DNA from: Streptomyces tardus
GTDB lineage: Bacteria > Actinomycetota > Actinomycetes > Streptomycetales > Streptomycetaceae
NCBI RefSeq assembly: GCF_018101125.2
Contig: NZ_JAELVF020000001.1
Coordinates: forward strand, 2,120,778 to 2,184,777
Direction: 5' to 3'
DNA: 64,000 nt
Notes under the pieces: generated by a model
Told to the model about the DNA's origin: nothing
What the model saw: the letters and a program-made list of their open reading frames with translations, nothing else
Databases searched by the model: none
Translations under genes and position numbers: made by a program
In this document: in pieces, positions 8,271 through 16,674 of the stretch
Layout of the letters: each line of letters starts with the position of its first letter
Position numbering within the stretch: position 1 is the first letter of the stretch

Positions 8271-9431
8271 GTGTCAGAACCATTCGAAACCGGCGTGTAC
8301 GGGCTGAGCGGCGAACTGCGACAGCTCGGTCCGTACCGGCTGCTCGCCCAGCTCGCCACCGGCGGCATGGGCCTGATCCACCTCGGCCGCAACACCACCA
8401 CGGGCCGGATCGCGGCGCTCAAAACCGTGCTCGCTCCGGCGGGCGTCAGCGCGGAGGCGCGCAGGCGCTTCGAGCGGGAGGTCGGCCTCGCGCGCCGCGT
8501 CAACAGCAGGTACACCGCCAGCATCCTCGACTGCGACCTGACCGCGCCCCGCCCCTGGATGGCGATGGAGTACGTACCGGCGCCGTCACTGGAGGCGCTG
8601 GTCGTACAGCGCGGGCCGCTCACCGACCCGCGCGCCGTGCACTGGCCGGGCGCCGGCGTGGCCCGTGCGCTCAAGGAGCTGCACAGCAAGGGCATCGTCC
8701 ACCGCGACGTCAAACCGCTGAACCTGCTGCTGACCGCCGACGGCCCGCGGGTCATCGACTTCGGCATCTCTCACGCCGGCGACCTCACGAGCACCCGACT
8801 CACGCTCGGCACGGTCGCGTTCGCGGCTCCCGAGCAGGCCGAGGGGGAGGCGAGCACTCCGGCGTCCGACATCTACTCGCTCGGGATCACGCTGTACTAC
8901 CCGGCGTGCGGGAAGCTGCCGTACCCGGACACCCAGGAGCCGTTGCAGCAGCTCAACCACGTACGCCGCGCCGCCACCGATCTGAGCGCGCTCCCGTCGG
9001 GGCTGCGCGCCGTGATCGGCGACTGCACGGCGCCGCGCCCCGCCGACCGGCCGACGGCCGACCAGCTCGTCCGCCGCTTCGGCGCGGGCAGTTCGACTGC
9101 GCTGCCCGCCGCCTGGTCGGCGCTGATCACCTGGCACGCCAACGAGGGGCGCCGCCTGCAACGGGCCGCCGACCAGTCCGAGGCGGAGACAGTCACCAAC
9201 AGTTGGATCGCGGGCGGCGCAGGCGCCACCCGCCGCAACACCGGACCGGGCGGCGCAGGCGGCGGGCAGCGCAGTCGAACTGCCCGCGCCGAAGCGGCGG
9301 ACGAGCTGGTCGGCCGTCGGCCGGTCGGCGGGGCGCGGTGTGTGCGTCGGCCGCTCGTACGTGGGGCGTTCGGCGGGCTCGTACGGGTCGTCGGTGTCTG
9401 TGTCTGCTTCGGTGTCGATTGGGGTCGGTGA
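8271..9431 (+). CDS. Ser/Thr protein kinase, C-terminus replaced by inverted-repeat sequence
   Basis: The kinase domain is intact: glycine loop LATGGMGLIHLG (28-39), invariant Lys51 in AALK, HRDVKPLN (144-151), DFG (163-165), GTVAFAAPEQ and the subdomain XI arginine in PADRP. It would phosphorylate Ser/Thr and should be a membrane receptor kinase like its relatives. After about residue 314 the reading frame runs into DNA that is the reverse complement of downstream sequence, so the tail to 9431 (GGGQRSRTARAEAA and onward) is not native. The expected transmembrane segment is found separately at 9608-9870. Start GTG 8271 follows GAGGAACGGGGG. The gene is either broken or mis-assembled. Confidence 0.8.
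   Translation: MSEPFETGVYGLSGELRQLGPYRLLAQLATGGMGLIHLGRNTTTGRIAALKTVLAPAGVSAEARRRFEREVGLARRVNSRYTASILDCDLTAPRPWMAMEYVPAPSLEALVVQRGPLTDPRAVHWPGAGVARALKELHSKGIVHRDVKPLNLLLTADGPRVIDFGISHAGDLTSTRLTLGTVAFAAPEQAEGEASTPASDIYSLGITLYYPACGKLPYPDTQEPLQQLNHVRRAATDLSALPSGLRAVIGDCTAPRPADRPTADQLVRRFGAGSSTALPAAWSALITWHANEGRRLQRAADQSEAETVTNSWIAGGAGATRRNTGPGGAGGGQRSRTARAEAADELVGRRPVGGARCVRRPLVRGAFGGLVRVVGVCVCFGVDWGR
9033..9214 (+). repeat. 182-bp direct repeat, copy 1
   Basis: Identical to 9869-10050 as far as I can read it, offset by 836 bp. It codes for the end of the kinase domain and the following linker (PADRPTADQL to NSWIAGG). The match ends at 9215 (C versus T), with GGCGC still shared just beyond. Confidence 0.95.
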
Positions 9432-9951
9432 ACCGGCTGTCGGCGTCGGGGGGTTGCCGGCGCGGTCGCCCGAGGAACTGCTCTTGTCGTTCAGGATCGG
9501 CACGAGTATCAGCACGCCGATGACGGCCGCGATGACGGCGAGCACACCACCCGCCCGGTTCGACCCCCCCGGAGCTTCCCGTGCCGCCGGCTCGTCCGGT
9601 GCCGCCTCCGGACGAGCCGGCGGCACGGGAAGCTCCGGGGGGGTCGAACCGGGCGGGTGGTGTGCTCGCCGTCATCGCGGCCGTCATCGGCGTGCTGATA
9701 CTCGTGCCGATCCTGAACGACAAGAGCAGTTCCTCGGGCGACCGCGCCGGCAACCCCCCGACGCCGACAGCCGGTTCACCGACCCCAATCGACACCGAAG
9801 CAGACACAGACACCGACGACCCGTACGAGCCCGCCGAACGCCCCACGTACGAGCGGCCGACGCACACACCGCGCCCCGCCGACCGGCCGACGGCCGACCA
9901 GCTCGTCCGCCGCTTCGGCGCGGGCAGTTCGACTGCGCTGCCCGCCGCCTG
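9256..9951. repeat. Giant inverted repeat 1 (344-bp arms, 8-nt loop)
   Basis: Positions 9256-9599 are the exact reverse complement of 9608-9951, separated only by 9600-9607. Any position x pairs with 19207 minus x. The right arm reads in frame as kinase juxtamembrane, transmembrane and extracellular sequence followed by part of the kinase-domain end. The left arm is its mirror image. Confidence 0.95.
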
Positions 9952-10050
9952 GTCGGCGCTGATCACCTGGCACGCCAACGAGGGGCGCCGCCTGCAACGG
10001 GCCGCCGACCAGTCCGAGGCGGAGACAGTCACCAACAGTTGGATCGCGGG
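9608..10050 (+). pseudogene. Displaced kinase fragment: transmembrane segment plus duplicated kinase end
   Basis: Read in the frame of MPPARPVPPP (start 9581), this stretch encodes PDEPAAREAPGGSNR, a membrane helix (AGGVLAVIAAVIGVLILVPIL), and an acidic Pro/Thr-rich extracellular segment (TEADTDTDDPYEPAERPTYERP). It then runs into a second copy of PRPADRPTADQL-to-NSWIAGG. In an intact receptor kinase the order would be kinase domain, linker, helix, extracellular part. Here the kinase end follows the extracellular part. The A-to-B and D-to-B junctions share CCGCGCCCCGCCGACCGG, so a microhomology-driven join is likely. Confidence 0.75.
9869..10050 (+). repeat. 182-bp direct repeat, copy 2
   Basis: Second copy of 9033-9214. 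Its first 83 bp also belong to the right arm of inverted repeat 1, so this sequence block occurs three times within 1 kb, twice forward and once reversed (partly). Confidence 0.95.
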
Positions 10051-10101
10051 TGGCGCCCGAACCGCCCCAGTAGCGGCGGGCGTTGCGGTTGTGGGCCACC
10101 G

Positions 10102-10731
10102 CGCCGCAGCCGAGGTCCAGGGCCCGGCCGACCGGGAGTTCGGCGGTCTCGGTGACCAGTACGCCGTTGACGGCTCCGCTGAAGAGCTGCTCGCGGCTGC
10201 CGTAGAGCTCGTCCCAGAACTGCTGGTCCATGGTGATGTCCCCTCGGAGAGTGACGGATGTGCTGCTGCGGCCAAGGTGCCCCGAGCGGAAACGGCGCGG
10301 CAAAGTTCGTTGCGGTTTCGGCAACTCGTACGGCTGGGGCCCGCGGGGAGCGGGCGGACGCGGCGTACGTGGGCGCGGGGACGCGGGACGGCGACGTTGC
10401 GGGCGCGGGTCTCGTCGACGAGACCCGCGCCCGCAACGTCGCCGTCCCGCGTCCCCGCGCCCACGTACGCCGCGTCCGCCCGCTCCCCGCGGGCCCCAGC
10501 CGTACGAGTTGCCGAAACCGCAACGAACTTTGCCGCGCCGTTTCCGCTCGGGGCACCTTGGCCGCAGCAGCACATCCGTCACTCTCCGAGGGGACATCAC
10601 CATGGACCAGCAGTTCTGGGACGAGCTCTACGGCAGCCGCGAGCAGCTCTTCAGCGGAGCCGTCAACGGCGTACTGGTCACCGAGACCGCCGAACTCCCG
10701 GTCGGCCGGGCCCTGGACCTCGGCTGCGGCG
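10102..10731. repeat. Giant perfect palindrome 2 (315-bp arms, no loop)
   Basis: Positions 10102-10416 are the exact reverse complement of 10417-10731. The axis falls inside GTCGAC (10414-10419) with no unpaired base, and x pairs with 20833 minus x. The right arm is the promoter region and first 43 codons of the methyltransferase gene. The left arm is a mirror copy on the other strand, ending exactly in the SAM-binding motif LDLGCG. Confidence 0.95.
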
Positions 10732-11210
10732 AGGGCGGCGACGCGCTGTGGCTGGCCGGCCGGGGCTGGCAGGTGACGGCGACCGACATCTCCCGCACGG
10801 CGCTCGACCGTGCCGCCGCCACCGCCGCCGAGGCGGGCCTCACCGAGAGGGTGACCTGGACCCACGCCGACCTCTCGCGCACCCCGCCGCCCGCCGACTC
10901 CTTCGATCTGGTGAACGCCCACTACTTCCCGCTGGAGGTCGAGCCCGGTCACGCGGCCCTGCGCGCACTGCTGGCCGCCGTCGCACCGGGCGGGACCCTG
11001 CTGTACGTCGGCCACGACGTCGCCGGCCTCACCGCTGACGACACCCACGGCTTCGACCCGCACGCCTACTACAAGCCCGCCGAGGTCGCCGCCCTCCTGG
11101 ACGACCGCTGGACCGTCCTCGTCGACGAGACCCGCGCCCGTACGACGCCCGCACCCGAGGGCACCCACCACACCCACGACACTGTCCTGCGCGCCCGCCG
11201 GCGCGACTGA
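10602..11210 (+). CDS. SAM-dependent methyltransferase (class I)
   Basis: The 202-residue protein has motif I LDLGCGEGGDALWLA (38-52), motif II WQVTATDIS, the acidic loop HADLSRTPPP, motif IV FDLVNAHYFPLE and a C-terminal strand region ending HDTVLRARRRD. It resembles small class I methyltransferases of the tellurite-resistance TehB/thiopurine type. The substrate is unknown. ATG 10602 is preceded by CGAGGGGACATCACC. The first 43 codons and 185 bp upstream form the right arm of the perfect palindrome, so transcripts could fold into a very long hairpin. The gene itself looks complete. Confidence 0.85.
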   Translation: MDQQFWDELYGSREQLFSGAVNGVLVTETAELPVGRALDLGCGEGGDALWLAGRGWQVTATDISRTALDRAAATAAEAGLTERVTWTHADLSRTPPPADSFDLVNAHYFPLEVEPGHAALRALLAAVAPGGTLLYVGHDVAGLTADDTHGFDPHAYYKPAEVAALLDDRWTVLVDETRARTTPAPEGTHHTHDTVLRARRRD

Positions 11211-11325
11211 CGCACACACCGAGCCGCACGGCCTCCAACAGGCCGCGGGATCAGGCCGGTTGAGCCGGCTTCCACGGGCCCCGGCGCGGCGCCGCCCGTA
11301 CGACAGCCGGCGCCGCCGGCAGGGC

Positions 11326-11847
11326 TCACTCCGTCGCCGCGCCGGCGCCCGGGGCACCCGCTCCGGCGTCGGCACCGGCGTCCGCGCGAGCACCCGCTTC
11401 GGCGTCCGCTCCGGCGTCAGGGGTGCGTTCGGCGAGGCGGGCGTAGCGCTGGCGGGCTGCCTGCGGGGTGGCCAGACCGAGGCCGAAGGCCACGTCCGGC
11501 CAGGTCATCCCGCGCCCGCGCGCCATCCGCAACAACCCCGCCTCCAGCTCGTCCATCTCGCCGCGCATCAGCGGGACGAGGCTGAGCGCGGCGGTGATGT
11601 CGGACCGGTCCACCTCCGGCTCGTCCTCGTCGAGCATCGCGGCACCGCTGAGCAGGAACGACACCAGCCGTACCGCCTCGTGGGGGCCGAGCACGGCCGG
11701 GTGCGCCTGCCGGGCGCGCTGCTCGGTGGTGGCCGCGTGCCGTTCGGCGATACGGAAGAGGGAGGCGTACACGCGCTCCGCCCGGACCTGCTCCGGGTGG
11801 GGTGCGACGAAGGGGTCGCCGGACTGCTGCTCCGCTGGGTTCTCCAT
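11326..11847 (-). CDS. HTH-containing DNA-binding protein
   Basis: A 173-residue protein, mostly alpha-helical. The C-terminal half has GMTWPDVAFGLGLATPQAARQRYARL, a helix-turn-helix-like segment found in small actinomycete DNA-binding proteins, followed by an Ala/Gly/Asp low-complexity tail (repeated AGADA). The N-terminal part (QVRAERVYASLFRIAERHAATTEQRARQAHP) is unassigned. Start ATG 11847 follows GGTGGGT; the ORF extends upstream, but the extra 12 residues have no support. Target and role are unknown. Confidence 0.6.
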   Translation of the reverse strand: MENPAEQQSGDPFVAPHPEQVRAERVYASLFRIAERHAATTEQRARQAHPAVLGPHEAVRLVSFLLSGAAMLDEDEPEVDRSDITAALSLVPLMRGEMDELEAGLLRMARGRGMTWPDVAFGLGLATPQAARQRYARLAERTPDAGADAEAGARADAGADAGAGAPGAGAATE

Positions 11848-12153
11848 ACCCACCAGAGTGCGGGAGCAACGCAGCAGAGTCAACTTTCCGTTGTGAACAT
11901 TTTGTTTGCATCAGGGCCGAGCCTGCGCCGATCCAGCGAGACCCCGGTTGCTTCCGTCGATACGACCGGCCGCGTGTTGGGGAGGCGATTCCCGCCCCAA
12001 CCGCCCGGTCCGGGGCGGCTGTTGAGGAACCCGCTCGACGTCGCCGCGCCCCGGGCGCACCGCCCGGGCCCCGCACACGAAGCGGTGCGCACGCGTGTAG
12101 GCCAGTGCGTCAGTACGCGTCGAAGTCCCGTACGGGCCGGGGCCCCGGGCGGC
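11848..12153. other. Intergenic, probable promoter for the HTH gene
   Basis: 306 bp between two leftward genes. The stretch nearest 11.88-11.91 kb is AT-richer and contains TTGACT on the minus strand, a possible -35 element. No gene is visible. Confidence 0.4.
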
Positions 12154-12918
12154 TCAGCGCACGATCAGGGTCACACCCGCGGTGATACCGACCGTGATGA
12201 TCACCCCGCGCAGCACCGCGGGCGGCAGGCGTCGACCGACCCGGGCGCCGAGCAGCCCGCCGATCGTCGCGCCGACGGCGATGACCAGCACCACCTTCCA
12301 GGCGATCTGCGCGACCGCGATGAAGATGACGGCCGCGACGCCGTTGACGATCGAGGCCAGAACGTTCTTCACCGCGTTCAGGCGCTGCAGGTCCTCCTGG
12401 AGGAAACTCCCGAAGAGGCCCATCAGGATGACGCCCTGGGCCGCCCCGAAGTAACCCCCGTACACCCCCGTGCCGAGCACACCGCACCACATCGGCAGCC
12501 CGCCGTCCTCGCGCTGCAGGGCGCTCGCCGCCCGCCGCTCCCGCGTCCAGCGGTTGATGCGCGGTTGCAGCAGGACCAGCAGACAGGCACTGAGGATCAG
12601 CACCGGGACGATGGTGTCGAACGCCGACTCCGGCAGCTTCAGCAGCAGCAGCGCGCCGAGCAGGCCGCCCAGCAGCGAGGCCGAACCGAACCGCAGCACC
12701 CGCCGCAACTGGCCGCGCAGCTCCCGCCGGTAGCCCCAGGCCGCGCTGACAGTGCCGGGGACGAGCCCGAGGGTGTTGGAGACGTTGGCGAGCACCGGCG
12801 GATAGCCGAAGGCGAGCAGCGTGGGAAAGGTGATCAGCGTGCCCGATCCGACGACCGCGTTGATACCGCCGGCGGCGATGGCGGCGGCACCGATCGCCAG
12901 AGCCTCGACCGCGTCCAC
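12154..12918 (-). CDS. TauE/SafE family permease
   Basis: A 254-residue membrane protein with about eight helices. The two halves each start with the family pattern: GGINAVVGSGTLITFPTLLAFGYPPVLANVSNTLGLVPG (N-half) and GVYGGYFGAAQGVILMGLFG (C-half). TauE/SafE proteins export sulfite, sulfoacetate or related anions, and the real substrate cannot be read from sequence. GTG 12918 is chosen because AAGGGTGG lies about 6 nt upstream; an earlier in-frame GTG gives a basic extension only. It is divergent from the truncated LacI gene. Confidence 0.85.
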   Translation of the reverse strand: MDAVEALAIGAAAIAAGGINAVVGSGTLITFPTLLAFGYPPVLANVSNTLGLVPGTVSAAWGYRRELRGQLRRVLRFGSASLLGGLLGALLLLKLPESAFDTIVPVLILSACLLVLLQPRINRWTRERRAASALQREDGGLPMWCGVLGTGVYGGYFGAAQGVILMGLFGSFLQEDLQRLNAVKNVLASIVNGVAAVIFIAVAQIAWKVVLVIAVGATIGGLLGARVGRRLPPAVLRGVIITVGITAGVTLIVR

Positions 12919-13015
12919 TGGACCACCCTTCGGGGCGCGCACGACGTGACGGCGCCACAGTGATCGTCGACCAACGCGAAAGCAGCAGTCAACCCACCAC
13001 CCCCGCACATCTCAC

Positions 13016-13780
13016 GACGAACTCGACGCTGTCGCCGTCGAGAAACTGCTGGAGCAGCGCCCCGGCGGCCTGCTGTACGCCACCGCCTCGCACCGGATCG
13101 TCGTCCTGCCGCCGGCCGCGTACGAGGTGCCCACCGTCCTCGTCCACTGCCGGGACGCCGAGGGCCGGCTGCCGAGCGTGCTGCCCGACGAGGAGGGCGG
13201 CGCCCGTACTGCCACCCGCCGTCTGCTGGAGGCCGGCCACCGCCGTATCGCACTCCTGAACCTCGCCGCCACCATGCCCGCCGCGGAGGGCCGCCGTCGC
13301 GGCTACGAACAGGCACTGCGCGCCGCGGAGTCGCCCGTCGATCCGGGGCTCGTGATCACCGCGGGCACCACTGCCGAGGACGGTCACCGGGCCGCCCGCG
13401 CCATGCTCGGCACGGCCACGGCGCCCACCGCGCTCTTCTGCGCCAACGACCGGATGGCGATGGGTGCGTACGACGCCGCACGGGAGCTCGGGCTGCGCAT
13501 ACCCGACGATCTCGCGATCATCGGCTTCGACAACCAGGAGCTGATCGCCACCGGCCTCCGCCCCCGGCTGACCACCGTCGCACTGCCCTTCCACGAGATG
13601 GGCGTACGCGGTGTGGAGCTGCTGACCCGCCTCACCGCAACCGCCGCTCCCGGCACCACCGACGCTCCTGCCACCGGCACCGACACCACCGCCTCCACCG
13701 GCCGTACCCCGCGCCCCGGAACGCCGGCCCCCGTCCAGCTCGTCCTCGACTGTCCGCTCATCGAACGCGGTTCGGTCTGA
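13016..13780 (+). pseudogene. LacI-family regulator lacking its DNA-binding half
   Basis: From DELDAVAVEKLLEQRPGGLLYATASHR onward this is a typical LacI sugar-binding domain: VPTVLVHCRD, GARTATRRLLEAGHRRIALLN, AEDGHRAARAML, TALFCANDRMAMGAYDAARELGLRIPDDLAIIGFDN, LTTVALPFHEMG. The helix-turn-helix and hinge (about 60 residues) and the first strands of the effector domain are missing. The in-frame sequence upstream (back to a TGA at 12947) does not resemble a LacI N-terminus and offers no normal start before 13118. A low-complexity Thr/Ala/Pro insert lies near the C-terminus. It cannot bind an operator as it stands. It precedes the sugar kinase it probably once controlled. Confidence 0.8.
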
Positions 13781-13842
13781 CCATCCGGGCACGCACCCCT
13801 GCGGACGCCCCCAATCCCCCCGTACAGCAAGGGAGTTCAACC

Positions 13843-14766
13843 ATGCTCGTGACCGGCGAATGCGTCGCGGACATCGTCCAGGAGCCGGGCCTCGCGGACC
13901 GCGTACACCCGGGCGGCAGCCCGGCGAACGTCGCGTACGGGCTCGCCAGGCTCGGCCACGAGGCGCACTTCCTCACCCAGCTCGGCGACGACCGCCTCGG
14001 CGAGCTCATCGCCGCGCACCTGCGCTCCGCCGGCGTCGTCCTGCACACCGACGGCCCCGAGGACGTACGCACCCCCTCCGCCGTCGTGCACCTGGACTCC
14101 GCGGGATCCGCCCGCTACTCCTTCGACATCGCCTGGACGTTGCGCGAGACCCCGGTTCCCGACGGCCGGACGCATCTGCATCTCGGTTCCATCGGCGCCG
14201 CGGTGCAGCCGGGCGCGACGACCGTCCTCGCGCTCGCCGAGAAACTGCGCCCCACCGCCACCATCAGCTACGACCCGAACGTCCGGCCCGCGCTGATGGG
14301 CGACCACGCGGACGCCGTCGCCCAGGTGGAACGGTGTGTGGCCCACAGCGACCTGGTCAAGGCCAGTGACGAGGACCTGAGTTGGCTCTACCCGGGCCGG
14401 CCGCTCGAATCGATCGCCGCGCAGTGGGCCACCGCCGAAGCCGGCCCCGCGCTGGTGCTGATCACCCGGGGCGCCGAGGGCGCGCTCGCACGTACCGCCA
14501 CCCTGACCGTGGAGCAGCCCTCGGCCCCGGTCGAGGTGGTGGACACCGTCGGCGCCGGCGACGCCTTCATGTCCGGCACCCTGCACGCGCTCGACGGCGC
14601 GGGGCTGCTGGGCGCAGCCGCCCGCGAACGGCTCGCCGCACTCGACACCGCGACCCTGCGCCAGGTGCTCCGGTACGGTGCCGCGTCCGCCGCCGTCACC
14701 GTCTCGCGCGCGGGCGCCAACCCGCCGGATCTCGCCGAGCTCACCGCCGCCCTCCCACGGGACTGA
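13843..14766 (+). CDS. PfkB-family sugar kinase, fructokinase-like
   Basis: The 307-residue protein has both ribokinase/PfkB signatures: the N-terminal GGSPANVAYGLARLGHEAHFLTQLGDDRLG and the C-terminal catalytic DTVGAGDAFMSG, whose aspartate is the base. SYDPNVRPAL is typical of fructokinases. It would phosphorylate a ketose or nucleoside with ATP in the cytoplasm. AAGGGAG lies 7 nt before the ATG. The gene follows the broken LacI regulator by 62 bp, so expression may now be constitutive or read-through. No sugar transporter remains beside it. Confidence 0.88.
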   Translation: MLVTGECVADIVQEPGLADRVHPGGSPANVAYGLARLGHEAHFLTQLGDDRLGELIAAHLRSAGVVLHTDGPEDVRTPSAVVHLDSAGSARYSFDIAWTLRETPVPDGRTHLHLGSIGAAVQPGATTVLALAEKLRPTATISYDPNVRPALMGDHADAVAQVERCVAHSDLVKASDEDLSWLYPGRPLESIAAQWATAEAGPALVLITRGAEGALARTATLTVEQPSAPVEVVDTVGAGDAFMSGTLHALDGAGLLGAAARERLAALDTATLRQVLRYGAASAAVTVSRAGANPPDLAELTAALPRD

Positions 14767-14887
14767 CACCGACTCCGACCCCGGCTCGAACACCGGATCC
14801 GACCCCGACTCAGACGCCGACTCCGACGCCTTGCGGTGTCCGCCTCCTCAACGGACCCGGCGGGCACCGTAAGGCAGGATGGCCCCC

Positions 14888-16426
14888 ATGAGCGTGCGTG
14901 ACGACAGCCCGGTACCGCCCACCGCTCAGGACAAGGTCGCCTCGGCCGGGTCCGAGCTGATCGGCGGCCCGCTCGGCCGCCGGGCACTGACCGGCACCAA
15001 CTGGTGGACCCCGGTGCGGGTCGTGGCGCTGGTCGCGCTCGGCATGTTCGCGCTCGGCATGGTGCAGAAGCTGCCCTGCTACAACGGCGGTTGGTTCTTC
15101 GGGCAGGGCGCCCAGTACGTGAGCGCCTGCTACTCCGACATCCCGCACCTCTACACCGGACGCGGCTTCGCGGACGGCGCGGTGCCGTACCTGGACAGCA
15201 TCACCAAGTACAGCGGCGGGATGGAGTACCTCGAATACCCGGTGCTGACCGGGCTGTTCATGCAGGTGGCCGCCTGGCTGACGCCCGGATCCGAGAACAT
15301 GGTGCACGCCCAGCAGATGTACTGGCTGGTCAACGCCGGCATGCTGATGGCCTGCACCGCGCTGCTCGTCGTCTGTGTCGCCCGGGTGCACCGGCGCAGG
15401 CCCTGGGACGCGCTGCTCGTCGCGCTGGCCCCCGCCTTCGCCCTGACCGCGACGATCAACTGGGATCTGCTGGCCGTCTCACTCACGGCCGCCGCGATGC
15501 TCGCCTGGTCCCGCAACCGCCCGGTGCTCTTCGGTGTGCTGCTCGGACTGGCCACCGCGGCCAAGCTCTACCCGGTGCTTCTGCTGGGCCCGTTGCTGCT
15601 GCTCTGCTGGCGGGCGGGGAAGTTCCGCGACTTCGGGCTCGCACTGGCCGGCACGGCCGGCGCCTGGCTCGCGACGAACGTACCGGTGATGCTGGTCGCC
15701 TGGGACGGCTGGTCGAAGTTCTACTCCTTCAGCCAGGAACGCCCCGTCGACTTCGGTTCGATCTGGCTGATCATCTCCCAGCGCACGGGCGATCCACTGG
15801 AGAACGCCAACACCTACGGCACCGTGCTGATGCTGGTCGGCTGCGCCGGCATCGCGCTCCTGGCACTCACCGCGCCGCGTCGGCCGCGTTTTGCCCAGCT
15901 CGCGCTGCTGGTCGTGGCGCTCTTCATCCTCACCAACAAGGTCTACTCCCCCCAGTACGTGCTGTGGCTGATCCCGCTCGCCGCACTGGCCCGCCCGCGC
16001 TGGCGGGACTTCCTGATCTGGCAGACCTGCGAGGTCCTCTACTTCCTCGGGATCTGGTACTACCTGCTCTACAACCACGGCGGCGACAACAACCACGGGC
16101 TGACCCCCGAGGCGTACCACCTCGCCATCGCCGCCCACATCCTCGGCACCCTGTACCTCTGCGGCGCCGTGGTCATGGACGCGATGCGACCCGAGCGGGA
16201 CTGCGTCCGCTGGGACGGTTCGGACGACCCCTCGGGCGGAGTGCTCGACCACACCCCCGACCGCTTCTCGCTCGCCGACCCGACGAAGACCCCCTGGTAC
16301 CCCGAAGGTAGCCACCCGGCAGGGGCCGACTCAGCGGCGGCAGCCGGTGCGACCGACCCGGAGAGCCACGGAGGCCGGGACGAGCGGCCGATGACCGTCC
16401 GCTGGGGCACGACCCCGGCGCCCTGA
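14888..16426 (+). CDS. GT87 (DUF2029) polyprenol-phosphomannose-dependent mannosyltransferase
   Basis: A 512-residue polytopic membrane protein with about 11 helices. It has the large extracytoplasmic first loop expected of GT-C enzymes (CYNGGWFFGQGAQYVSACYSDIPHLYTGRGFADGAVPYLD) with the catalytic aspartate region CYSDIPHLY. ATAAKLYPVLLLGPLLLL and LTNKVYSPQYVLWLIPL are DUF2029 core motifs. Members add alpha-mannose from polyprenyl-phosphate-mannose to lipids or glycans outside the membrane. ATG 14888 (AGGATGG upstream) and ATG 14879 are both possible. In other Streptomyces a GT87 gene lies on the rpsF side of rplI; here it sits beyond dnaB. Confidence 0.85.
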   Translation: MSVRDDSPVPPTAQDKVASAGSELIGGPLGRRALTGTNWWTPVRVVALVALGMFALGMVQKLPCYNGGWFFGQGAQYVSACYSDIPHLYTGRGFADGAVPYLDSITKYSGGMEYLEYPVLTGLFMQVAAWLTPGSENMVHAQQMYWLVNAGMLMACTALLVVCVARVHRRRPWDALLVALAPAFALTATINWDLLAVSLTAAAMLAWSRNRPVLFGVLLGLATAAKLYPVLLLGPLLLLCWRAGKFRDFGLALAGTAGAWLATNVPVMLVAWDGWSKFYSFSQERPVDFGSIWLIISQRTGDPLENANTYGTVLMLVGCAGIALLALTAPRRPRFAQLALLVVALFILTNKVYSPQYVLWLIPLAALARPRWRDFLIWQTCEVLYFLGIWYYLLYNHGGDNNHGLTPEAYHLAIAAHILGTLYLCGAVVMDAMRPERDCVRWDGSDDPSGGVLDHTPDRFSLADPTKTPWYPEGSHPAGADSAAAAGATDPESHGGRDERPMTVRWGTTPAP

Positions 16427-16480
16427 CCCCCGCGGCGCCCCAGCTTCCCGGCCACACCCCCGCCGTCAGGCCTCCGCGCT

Positions 16481-16520
16481 CTCCCGTGCTCTCCCGTGCT
16501 CTCCCGTGCTCTCCCGTGCG
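16481..16520 (+). repeat. Four tandem copies of CTCCCGTGCT
   Basis: Ten-base units in direct tandem, the last ending in G instead of T, between the GT87 and MFS genes. This is probably simple slippage, with no coding role seen. Confidence 0.9.
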
Positions 16521-16549
16521 AACGTCTCAACTCCGACGCCAGGGCGGCC

Positions 16550-16565
16550 TGTTTCACGTGAAACA
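16550..16565. promoter_or_regulatory. parS site (perfect)
   Basis: TGTTTCACGTGAAACA, the 16-bp ParB-binding palindrome, lies 110 bp upstream of the MFS gene. Confidence 0.95.
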
Positions 16566-16674
16566 GCATCCAGGAACCCTCGATTCCGCCTCCCGCACGC
16601 GACCCCGGCGTCGCACCTCGCACCAACCGGATGCCACGATCCACGCTCCGCCTGTGATCTGCGAAGCTGCTCGC

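Noticed and set aside
9193..10575. 460-codon minus-strand frame and similar frames over the palindromes
   Set aside because: They are read-throughs of mirrored kinase and methyltransferase sequence, so they carry no independent gene.
9256..10731. Palindromes as insertion-sequence ends or intrinsic terminators
   Set aside because: Arms of 315-344 bp contain coding sequence of the neighbouring genes and no transposase; terminators are far shorter.
16481..16520. CRISPR-like repeats
   Set aside because: The 10-bp units are contiguous with no spacers. I saw no CRISPR array or cas gene anywhere in the window.
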